Assembly: GCA_029259875.1 (NCBI GenBank)
Contig: JAJDEK010000588.1
Location: 1 to 8,489, forward strand
DNA length: 8,489 nucleotides
Source of the DNA: Planctomycetaceae bacterium
GTDB taxonomy: Bacteria; Planctomycetota; Planctomycetia; Planctomycetales; Planctomycetaceae
Direction of reading: 5' to 3'
Positions 1 to 6,246 of the stretch are shown in pieces. The first letter of the stretch is position 1. Each line of letters opens with the position of its first letter. Under the pieces are notes generated by a model. That model saw only the letters and a list, made by a program, of their open reading frames with translations, was not told where the DNA came from and ran no database searches. Made by a program: the position numbers and the translations under genes.

Positions 1-1
1 G

Positions 2-79
2 ATACGTTTTTTCTTCACTGCCATTATTATTATGGGAGCTTTAATGACCATATTGGCACTACTTTCCTGGAATCTTTAA
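2..79 (+). CDS. 3' end of an unidentified gene ending in a transmembrane helix (partial)
   Basis: An open frame enters from the left edge and ends at TAA (77-79), giving 25 codons. The visible peptide is strongly hydrophobic, with runs such as FFFTAIIIMGALMTILALLS, and ends in WNL. It therefore looks like a C-terminal membrane-spanning helix with almost no tail after it. It is on the same strand as the KAS III-like gene that follows 189 bases later, but that gap is long and holds its own promoter-like sequence, so they need not share a transcript. The fragment is too short to assign a family. The call rests on the open frame and its membrane-like composition. The other forward frames in this stretch give less coherent peptides. 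Confidence 0.45.
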   Translation: MRFFFTAIIIMGALMTILALLSWNL

Positions 80-152
80 CTTGCCAGACCGCTTGACTCT
101 AAATTCATTCAAGCAAATCATGCCAGAGCTCTTCATCCCAAGCGATTATCAT

Positions 153-181
153 TTGACTTATTAAAAATTTATCCATATTCA
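153..181 (+). promoter_or_regulatory. Putative sigma70-type promoter for the KAS III-like gene
   Basis: TTGACT (153-158) matches the -35 consensus at five of six bases. It is followed by an AT-rich 17-base spacer and TATTCA (176-181), a weak -10 hexamer matching at three of six bases. Transcription would start near 188 and leave a leader of about 80 bases before the ATG at 269. It lies in the only sizeable gap upstream of that gene. The weak -10 keeps confidence low. Confidence 0.33.
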
Positions 182-268
182 ATTGCACTTTAGGCGCATC
201 TTGCACATACTCAGACGATTGCGGGGCTATGGATTCCCTTTCTGCAATAATTAGGTTGGGATTACTTT

Positions 269-1372
269 ATGCAGAATACTGGATTTGCACTTACAGAAAT
301 AGTAGATCTGGCAGATCATGATGACCTTTTCGAACTATTGGACAATGATCGTGTCTATGCGCTGTCACATCAGGGCATAACTGATGGTTTTTCCAGTGTC
401 AAAGCAATCAGTCGCTCGACTGGCATTGAAACTCGCCGACTATTGCAACCTCAGCTCTCAGCGATTGATATTGCCGCTGCCATTGCAGAAAAATTACAGC
501 TGACGGTTGGATTTGATTGGGTAGACTGTCCGGCAATTATGCTGTGTCATTCTCACACGAATCATGATTCTGCCCGGCAATTATGTGACGAACTTTCAAA
601 TATACTGAGAGTTCCTTCTGAGAAATTTATTGCGTTAAATTATGGATGTGTCGGCTTTGTTGAACTCCTGAATCGAGCCGCCCAACTATTGGAAAATCTA
701 CCTGCGGGCGTACACATTCCTCTGCTGACTGTGGAAACTCCTGAGCATTGGCATGATTCGTCTGATAAAGCATTTTGTGGAATCGTATCAGCGGGAGCTA
801 CCGGGACTACGCTTTGGCGAGGCCCTGGTCATTCTTTGTTACATGTGGAAACATCAACAGAATACATTCCTGCAGAGCGCCGCAAACAAGAGGTCCCTTT
901 ATTCTGGACCGAGCAAGGAGATATGTTTGATTTCCGCGGGCGACCGGAACACAAACTTGTGATGCACATGGACGGTGAGTCCGTTTTCCTGAACGGCGTC
1001 GATCTGATGCTGGAAGCCTGCTTGAAATCATATGAACAAGTTGCAGGGCAAGCAGACCGTATCTTGATTGCCCCACACCAACCGAGCGGAAAATTATTAA
1101 AAGCAATGATTGCGGCAGCACGCCAAATCCCGATTACTGCTGACTACCTCAACAACCTGCCTTTCTATGGTAATTCCATTTCTTCAACGATTCCTACCAT
1201 CCTGGCACGTCTTGAAGAAGTAGTTTACGCGAATGGTTATGATCCGGTAAATGATGGTGATGTCATTCTCCTACCGGCTGCAGGGATCTGTATGAACCGT
1301 CTGACAGATTCCATGTGCATCGGAAGAGCCGCCATTCAATGGCAACCAGGACGTTACCTAGATGAGTCTTAA
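269..1372 (+). CDS. Beta-ketoacyl-ACP synthase III-like protein (FabH/thiolase superfamily)
   Basis: The 367-residue product is slightly longer than typical FabH (about 317-335). KAS III enzymes condense an acyl-CoA starter with malonyl-ACP in the cytoplasm. The thiolase-fold catalytic triad is readable: Cys127 in NYGCVGF, His270 in IAPHQPSGKLL and Asn302 in FYGNSISSTIP. The FabH-like TGIETRRL element lies at residues 51-58. Two features are divergent. The usual small-residue context before the active Cys (as in SAACSGF) is NYG here. The acidic F-x-D-G-A segment after the Cys domain is replaced by a stretch around FCGIVSAGATGTTL (169-182). The start is ATG 269, preceded by GGGA (258-261) with a 7-base spacer. 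It may supply a fatty-acid, polyketide or other specialised condensation instead of being the main housekeeping FabH. The substrate cannot be told from sequence, and no acyl carrier or reductase gene is adjacent. Its 3' end overlaps that of the convergent lptB. Confidence 0.85.
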   Translation: MQNTGFALTEIVDLADHDDLFELLDNDRVYALSHQGITDGFSSVKAISRSTGIETRRLLQPQLSAIDIAAAIAEKLQLTVGFDWVDCPAIMLCHSHTNHDSARQLCDELSNILRVPSEKFIALNYGCVGFVELLNRAAQLLENLPAGVHIPLLTVETPEHWHDSSDKAFCGIVSAGATGTTLWRGPGHSLLHVETSTEYIPAERRKQEVPLFWTEQGDMFDFRGRPEHKLVMHMDGESVFLNGVDLMLEACLKSYEQVAGQADRILIAPHQPSGKLLKAMIAAARQIPITADYLNNLPFYGNSISSTIPTILARLEEVVYANGYDPVNDGDVILLPAAGICMNRLTDSMCIGRAAIQWQPGRYLDES

Positions 1373-2151
1373 GCGGCGTCTCGCTCTGAACTGCGTGTAC
1401 CAAAGGCTTCACGCCCTTCAATAATCGATCCTTTATCGAAGCGTTTACCAAAGTATAACGCCTGAGCTGATTCATCACTAAGAACGGTTTCCGCATCTCC
1501 ACTTACCAAGACTTGACCAGCACTAATAATATAGCTGCGATCTGTAATGGTTAACGTTTCACGTTCTCGATGGTCAGTCAACAAAATTGAAATACCACTG
1601 TCACGCAAATCAGCAATGATGTCCTGAATATCATGAATCGTTACCGGATCAATTCCCGTGAACGGTTCATCCAGCAAAATCAACTCAGGAGAACTTGCTA
1701 GACAACGGGCAATCTCTAAACGTCGTCTTTCACCGCCAGAAAGCGTAGACGCGATCTGCTTTCGTTTTGTAGTTAGTCCAAATTGATCAAGTAAGTGATC
1801 TACAGTCTCGCGTCTTTGCTTGCGATTCAAATCAAGAAATTCGAGTATCGCATAGATATTCTGTTCGATCGAAAGTTTTACAAAGACACTTTCATCCTGT
1901 GGCAAGTATCCCATTCCCTGTCGAGCCCGTTTATACATCGGCCAAGAAGTAACATCTGTTTCTTCAAGATAAACGCGTCCCTTGGTAGGAGCAACCATCC
2001 CGCATGCCATTCGAAAGGTCGTTGTCTTACCGGCTCCGTTAGGTCCTAAGAGCCCCACAATTTCGCCGCGTTCCACATAAAAATCGACACCGTCAACGGC
2101 GCGTTTCCCAGGATAATCTTTTACCAGACCAACACATTCCAACAATGCCAT
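1369..2151 (-). CDS. lptB: LPS export ABC transporter ATP-binding protein LptB
   Basis: The 260-residue ABC ATPase is close to the usual LptB length (about 240) plus a short tail. Visible motifs are Walker A GPNGAGKTT (36-44), Q-loop Gln85 in GYLPQ, signature LSGGE (137-141), Walker B LILLDEPF with Asp161 and Glu162, and switch His194 in LLTDHRERETL. The TDH-x-RETL form of the switch and the YFGKRF near residues 233-238 (compare the Y-G-x-x-F ending of LptB) favour LptB over the LivF/LivG amino-acid ATPases. In the Lpt machine, an LptB dimer drives LptFG to extract LPS from the inner membrane and pass it along the LptC/LptA bridge. No other lpt gene is visible here. The last 20 or so residues are charged and extend past the usual LptB end. 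The start is ATG 2151 with a strong ribosome site (2161-2167). Its stop codon overlaps that of the convergent KAS III-like gene. Confidence 0.92.
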   Translation of the reverse strand: MALLECVGLVKDYPGKRAVDGVDFYVERGEIVGLLGPNGAGKTTTFRMACGMVAPTKGRVYLEETDVTSWPMYKRARQGMGYLPQDESVFVKLSIEQNIYAILEFLDLNRKQRRETVDHLLDQFGLTTKRKQIASTLSGGERRRLEIARCLASSPELILLDEPFTGIDPVTIHDIQDIIADLRDSGISILLTDHRERETLTITDRSYIISAGQVLVSGDAETVLSDESAQALYFGKRFDKGSIIEGREAFGTRSSERDAA

Positions 2152-2160
2152 TGCACACGT

Positions 2161-2167
2161 CCTCCTT
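2161..2167 (-). promoter_or_regulatory. Strong Shine-Dalgarno site of lptB
   Basis: The - strand reads AAGGAGG, then 9 bases, then ATG (2149-2151). This is the strongest ribosome-binding site in the window. It fixes the lptB start and contrasts with the weak or absent sites in front of both signal peptidase genes. Confidence 0.8.
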
Positions 2168-2199
2168 GACGATCATTCTCTCGTTGGGGCTTTAGAAGC

Positions 2200-2235
2200 A
2201 TTCTAGTAAAATCGATGATTCTACTAAATATCGAT
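2200..2235. repeat. Imperfect tandem direct repeat with embedded ATCGAT dyads, upstream of lptB
   Basis: Two adjacent units are seen on the + strand: ATTCTAGTAAAATCGAT (2200-2216) and ATTCTACTAAATATCGAT (2218-2235), separated by one G. They differ by one substitution and one inserted T. Because each unit ends in the self-complementary ATCGAT, the pair also forms an inverted repeat, AAATCGAT (2209-2216) with ATCGATTT (2230-2237), around a 13-base spacer. The element lies in the 115-base gap between the signal peptidase stop and the lptB start. It could be a two-site operator, a weak AT-rich hairpin or a slippage relic. There is no GC-rich stem or clear U-run, so a terminator is not claimed. 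Confidence 0.55.
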
Positions 2236-2266
2236 TTCCCCTAGATCTCTTGAAACCAACGGATTG

Positions 2267-4141
2267 CTATCGAATTCGTTTCATCCTAGAAAAATTAGGG
2301 TAAAACGGCATTGATAGCTTGGCATAAGGGTCTTTGGGATAGGAACCTGGCGAAGTCTGATGATAGAAAAATCTCTTCAATGGTCCTACATTAGGTGAAT
2401 AACCACGACCATCATTCAAAAACGGGATACCATGCGGCCAATAAATCATAAACGCTTTTCCAACTAGAGCAGAGCGAGGAACCGCATGCCGCCGTTCGGC
2501 CTTTCGCTTATTATCCCAAAGACGGCTATCCGCACTGCGAGCTGAGTTATCTCCCAGTACGAAGAATTCATTATCTGACATTTTCTCAAACCGAACCTGT
2601 TGACGGTGATCTTCATACTGCCGACTCCAAGCTGCCGGATCCCAAAGTAATTCCCACAGGTGTGACCGATTACCAGAGTATTCCTGATTCTGGTAGTATT
2701 CAACAGAGCGATAATAAATATCACGCTGCAAGAATAAATGAGAAACGACAAAATCAACTTTGAGCCCCGCAATTCCGACGGGAGCAAGATCGCCATCTCG
2801 AGGTGCAGGGGAAACCGGCGGCTGATATTCTGTTTTGTTTTCCAAACTCACTTCTGAACCATCAATCCATAAACAGAGCCTTTGATCAACATTGGCAAAC
2901 ATTACCGAATGCGACCCCTTCCCTTTCAATACTGTCTCCACCGTTGTCAGCTCAACTTCAACGGGCTCTGGATTAGGAAAATCTTCCACATAATACAACT
3001 TTGCCTGACCTGTTTTGATATCAAAGCGCACCCGATAGTGACGATCTCCCCGCATCAGTTCGACGAAGAATTCACCTTCATCCGTCTGAATTTCAACATC
3101 AAAACTGACTGTCAAATCACCTACCCAAAAAGCAGCATCATACTTAAAAGTCCCTTTTGACAATCCACCTGAATAATCATTGTAGGCTGTATAATCATTG
3201 ATTAAACGTGCTTGAGGCCGTGAAGATTGCATCGTCTGCTTGAATAACTCAGGGTTTTCTTCAAGTAGCGCCCACTCTGATTGACGCGGAACAATATGCT
3301 GGTAGCGCAACCATTGAAGATTCCTGATATCTGAAGTCAATGAACTACCTTGAAATTGATAAGCACGTGCTTCAGTATCAATTTCCCAGGCAGACTTCTT
3401 TAGATTCTGAAACTTCGTCTCATTGGGAGTAATCTGAACCATGGGTGACCAGCGCTCAGGCCAATCATAATTTAAGATCTCTCTGGGTGGATAATCATCG
3501 TCATAGACCAATTGTTGAACTGACAGTTGTTTATCCAAATTGTCTTTACGAAGAATCTGGAATGGTTCCTTTTCATTTTTTCTGGCATAGACATCTCCCC
3601 GGGAAATCTGAATTTCTTCTCCAGGCAAACCTACCAACCGCTTAATATAATTCGTCTGTGCTTCTTCCGGGTACTTGAAGACGATCACATCCCAGCGATC
3701 AGGATTTCCAAAATCAAATGGAAATTTATTGACGATAATCCGGTCCCCTGTGAAGGGTGGCGCATTCCGAAGGTCGGTATAGTAACGACAATTGGGACAG
3801 TAGGCTCCTGTGACTTTTTTATCTGAATCATAATACCCAGACTTTCCGATCAGTTCATCACTGGCACCCACAGCGTATTTCACACCACACTCCGCACAAC
3901 TCAATTCTTTATGGCGACCATATAACGTTGGTGCCATTGATCCAGTCGGAATCACAAACGCTTCTGCTGAATAAGCACGAAATACAAAAGCAAATACCAG
4001 CGCAATGATAATCGACTCTAACGTATCACGAATTTCATTATGTCGACCGCGGGCGCGGGCTTTATCATCCTCAGTCTTGTTTTTTTCGACTTGCTCAGTC
4101 GGAAGTTTTTTTGATTTCGCTTTTTCAGTTTTTTTTGCCAT
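2267..4141 (-). CDS. lepB: Signal peptidase I, long form with Cys4 and beta-rich inserts
   Basis: Signal peptidase I removes signal peptides from exported preproteins on the periplasmic face of the inner membrane. The product is 624 residues (E. coli LepB 324). Order of elements: a Lys/Glu-rich cytoplasmic tail (1-40); one membrane helix (about 42-57); box B PTGSMAPTL with nucleophile Ser68; a Cys4 motif C82-x2-C85 and C115-x2-C118; GDRIIVNKF (132-140); box D YIKRLVGLPGE with general base Lys167; a long insert; box E GDNSARSADSR (530-540); GKAFMIYWP; and the C-terminal PNFSRMKRIR, resembling family ends. The later part of the insert (about 330-480) alternates hydrophobic strands (DLTVSFDVEI, YRVRFDIKTG, LCLWIDG, SHLFLQRDIYY) and resembles a LamG/concanavalin-type sandwich. 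That fold is inferred. All catalytic residues are present, so it should be active. The start is ATG 4141, with only a weak AGG upstream. It lies 144 bases after a paralogue on the same strand. Confidence 0.9.
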   Translation of the reverse strand: MAKKTEKAKSKKLPTEQVEKNKTEDDKARARGRHNEIRDTLESIIIALVFAFVFRAYSAEAFVIPTGSMAPTLYGRHKELSCAECGVKYAVGASDELIGKSGYYDSDKKVTGAYCPNCRYYTDLRNAPPFTGDRIIVNKFPFDFGNPDRWDVIVFKYPEEAQTNYIKRLVGLPGEEIQISRGDVYARKNEKEPFQILRKDNLDKQLSVQQLVYDDDYPPREILNYDWPERWSPMVQITPNETKFQNLKKSAWEIDTEARAYQFQGSSLTSDIRNLQWLRYQHIVPRQSEWALLEENPELFKQTMQSSRPQARLINDYTAYNDYSGGLSKGTFKYDAAFWVGDLTVSFDVEIQTDEGEFFVELMRGDRHYRVRFDIKTGQAKLYYVEDFPNPEPVEVELTTVETVLKGKGSHSVMFANVDQRLCLWIDGSEVSLENKTEYQPPVSPAPRDGDLAPVGIAGLKVDFVVSHLFLQRDIYYRSVEYYQNQEYSGNRSHLWELLWDPAAWSRQYEDHRQQVRFEKMSDNEFFVLGDNSARSADSRLWDNKRKAERRHAVPRSALVGKAFMIYWPHGIPFLNDGRGYSPNVGPLKRFFYHQTSPGSYPKDPYAKLSMPFYPNFSRMKRIR

Positions 4142-4227
4142 CTCAGACGCCTATCAAAAATTCAGTGACAGCTTGAACCTACGGCTGATTATTCCAGTCA
4201 GACCCAGTTATTCGCTGTAAGGATCGA

Positions 4228-4252
4228 TTTATGAAAATCTTTTATGAAATCT
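4228..4252. repeat. Short imperfect tandem repeat between the two signal peptidase genes
   Basis: TTTATGAAAATCT (4228-4240) is followed directly by TTTATGAAATCT (4241-4252), differing by one A. It lies in the 144-base gap upstream of the 624-residue signal peptidase. The left flank contains ATCGATTT (4223-4230), an octamer also present in the gap before lptB (2230-2237). Function is unknown. It could be an operator or polymerase slippage in AT-rich DNA. Confidence 0.45.
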
Positions 4253-4285
4253 AGGAAATTTTTCGCAAATAGAACGGTATTAACA

Positions 4286-6013
4286 TCATTGAATATAACG
4301 AATTCGGGAAAAATCTGGAATGCGCATATGACCTACATGATTTCCGATTTTCACTTCACCCTGACGTGAGGGTAAATGAACCATAAAAGGCTTTCCCAGT
4401 AAGTATTTAGAGTCAACTTTCCCATCTGACCAACTCCGGCTGTCCAGTGAAACAGGGCTATTGTCGCCGAGTACAAAATAGCTTTGCTGATCCAGTTGAT
4501 AAGGCTCATCGACACCATGCAGGGCTTTACCACGTGTGTAGTGTATATCGCGATATAGTTTTAAATTTGTAACTTGAAAATGCCCCCCATTGGCACCAAA
4601 CCGAACGGGTACTCGAATCTCTTTCCGCGGAGTTGAGTTCTCGCTATATAAAAGTGGCTTGTAAACCAATTGACCATCAATGGCTAACAAAACCTGGCGA
4701 TCCATAACAGACATCTCAAGCGAAACGGTTTGCAACTGAAAATCTCCAGGGAGCTTGCCTGTACGAATTGCCTTTTTTTGATCATCTACAAATAGGGAGA
4801 CTCGTCTTTCTTGAACGTCAAAAACATTTCTAAACCGATGATGTCCCTCATCAATTTCGATTGAAAATTCACCATCTCCAGAATTGACTTTGAGATCGCA
4901 TTCAAACATGACATCGTGAATGGAAATCGCTTGTTGATTCTCTACCCCTGTATTGTAGCCATAATAATCAAAGAGGGGAGACACATGCGATTTTTCATAA
5001 AGTAATGCAATTGCATAACGGAACTCCTCACTTTCTGTTTGATCCAGATAACGATGACAGTCCTCTGCTGACATTGAGCCTTTACAACTCAATTTTTTTT
5101 GCCCTTCATCATATCGTATGCGCGCTAAAACCGGTTCTGGCTTTTCCACCTCAGTAGGCCACTCTTCAAGCGAAACCGAGGTATCATAATGCCCACCTTG
5201 TCGCATCCAGTGTTGATAATTTACCCAGGACCATCCATTCTGAGCAGAAACACTCAGCGGATCGCCATCATTTGCGTCAAAAATAAATCCATCATCTTTG
5301 GCGAACCAAGTACGTTGACTCTTGGGGCTCTGATCCTGTGCTGACTCACTCTCTGCAGGCAGCAAACGGGGTTGAAAGAATTCATCCTTTTCCGGTCGGT
5401 AGCGATGATCATAAACCAGCAATCGAACAGCACGTTGTGTTTTCAGGTTCTTGCGTTCAATTTTGCCATTGATATATAAATCTCCACCTTTAACTTGGAC
5501 TGATTCTCCCGGCAAACCAACCACTCTTTTTACATATGCCTGTGTTGGTTTCATTGGATTCTGGAATACAACAGCACTCCAACGCTGTGGTGGTTTCAGA
5601 TAATAAGCATGTTTGAAAACAAGAAGCTGGTCACCTTCGTTTCGTGGAACATTGGCTAAATCTATCGAGTGCGTGCTGCAGTTTGGGCATGTCGCATATT
5701 GACCGGACCGATGAAATGATTCAGCACCTGGAAGCCCTTGTGCCTGAAATCGGTTCCCTGAAACAGACTCGTCATATGCCACACCATAAGTGAATGAAAA
5801 ATGACATCGAGGACAAATCACTTGTTTATGATAACCCAACAAAGAAGGTGCCATTGATCCCGTCGAAATCATGTACCCTTCCGCCTGAAACGTCCTGAAG
5901 AGGATCACTGCAATCGCCAGTGATACAACAGACTCTAACACCATACGAAATAGGTTGGAACGGCCTTCCACCTCCTCAGTTTGAGATTCGATTTGACTTG
6001 AAGAGTGGTACAT
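4286..6013 (-). CDS. lepB: Second signal peptidase I paralogue with the same Cys4 and beta-rich inserts
   Basis: From ATG 6013 the product is 575 residues; an in-frame TTG at 6025 would add four. Elements in order: acidic N-terminal tail; one membrane helix (about 24-42); box B STGSMAPSL with nucleophile Ser53; Cys4 motif C67-x2-C70 and C109-x2-C112; box D YVKRVVGLPGE with Lys162; long insert; box E GDNSPVSLDSR (516-526); GKPFMVHLP; and the ending PDFSRIRYIQ. The insert's second half (about 360-490) aligns by eye with the neighbouring paralogue (FECDLKV, GEFSIEIDEGHHRFR, VLLAIDGQLV, FQVTNLKLYRDIHY). The duplication therefore came after the inserts were gained. The catalytic dyad is intact. 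The proline usual before (S/T)GSM is Ser here, and the C-terminal tail is shorter. A different substrate set from the neighbour is possible but not shown. No convincing Shine-Dalgarno precedes either start; ATG is preferred as the commoner start codon. Confidence 0.88.
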   Translation of the reverse strand: MYHSSSQIESQTEEVEGRSNLFRMVLESVVSLAIAVILFRTFQAEGYMISTGSMAPSLLGYHKQVICPRCHFSFTYGVAYDESVSGNRFQAQGLPGAESFHRSGQYATCPNCSTHSIDLANVPRNEGDQLLVFKHAYYLKPPQRWSAVVFQNPMKPTQAYVKRVVGLPGESVQVKGGDLYINGKIERKNLKTQRAVRLLVYDHRYRPEKDEFFQPRLLPAESESAQDQSPKSQRTWFAKDDGFIFDANDGDPLSVSAQNGWSWVNYQHWMRQGGHYDTSVSLEEWPTEVEKPEPVLARIRYDEGQKKLSCKGSMSAEDCHRYLDQTESEEFRYAIALLYEKSHVSPLFDYYGYNTGVENQQAISIHDVMFECDLKVNSGDGEFSIEIDEGHHRFRNVFDVQERRVSLFVDDQKKAIRTGKLPGDFQLQTVSLEMSVMDRQVLLAIDGQLVYKPLLYSENSTPRKEIRVPVRFGANGGHFQVTNLKLYRDIHYTRGKALHGVDEPYQLDQQSYFVLGDNSPVSLDSRSWSDGKVDSKYLLGKPFMVHLPSRQGEVKIGNHVGHMRIPDFSRIRYIQ

Positions 6014-6041
6014 CGCAACAGACAAAAAAAGAAACCGGAGT

Positions 6042-6064
6042 TTTCTGAAATATCATCTCAGAAA
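6042..6064 (-). repeat. AT-rich hairpin in the leader of the upstream signal peptidase gene
   Basis: TTTCTGA (6042-6048) and TCAGAAA (6058-6064) form a 7-bp inverted repeat around a 9-base loop. On the - strand it ends about 28 bases before ATG 6013, and a seven-T run (6030-6024) lies between the hairpin and the start codon. The arrangement superficially resembles a leader terminator. The stem is weak and the T-run starts 11 bases after it, so only the inverted repeat itself is claimed. Confidence 0.3.
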
Positions 6065-6168
6065 GCGAAACCTTTAGACTCTTATATTACTAAAAGCAAT
6101 AAGCCTGAGGAAATAGCGAAACACTCTCTCGTGATACGATCATCCCGAATACTCCATTTTCTGTGACC

Positions 6169-6215
6169 CGTTCACTGTTGGTTGCTGTGTGAAATCAGCC
6201 CGAGCAAAGTGAACG
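6169..6215. repeat. Interrupted inverted repeat between the oxidase genes and the signal peptidases
   Basis: CGTTCACT (6169-6176) is perfectly complementary to AGTGAACG (6208-6215). Inside it, TTGCT (6182-6186) pairs with AGCAA (6203-6207), giving an 8+5 bp stem with a five-base bulge and a 16-base loop. It begins about 30 bases after the stop of the subunit III-like gene in the direction of transcription and lies in the 233-base gap, the largest in the window. It could end or protect the oxidase transcript, or bind a regulator. There is no following U-run, so it is not a classic intrinsic terminator. No other clear element is seen in this gap apart from the leader hairpin near 6050. Confidence 0.45.
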
Positions 6216-6246
6216 AATAAGTCTTAAAGCTCCATTGAGAAACAAC

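Noticed and set aside
807..1121. A 104-codon reverse-strand open frame inside the KAS III-like gene
   Set aside because: It lies wholly opposite a gene with clear catalytic motifs and its peptide has no recognisable family features. It is a shadow frame.
1369..2151. Assignment as a branched-chain amino acid transporter ATPase (LivF/LivG)
   Set aside because: The LLTDH-x-RETL switch region and the YFGKRF ending fit LptB better, and no Liv permease or binding protein is adjacent.
2464..2796. A 110-codon reverse-strand frame within the signal peptidase gene, with a hydrophobic stretch
   Set aside because: It is another frame of the same strand that overlaps the essential GDN box. No independent start signal or family resemblance was seen.
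4081..4140. T-rich tract with runs of six to eight T near the signal peptidase start, resembling a terminator on the + strand
   Set aside because: It is the reverse complement of Lys codons (AAA) in the charged N-terminal tail of the signal peptidase, and there is no stem.
6024..6041. Possible intrinsic terminator or attenuator before the upstream signal peptidase (seven-T run on the - strand)
   Set aside because: The stem directly before the T-run is only about four A/T-rich pairs, and the stronger hairpin is 11 bases away. Not enough for a terminator call.
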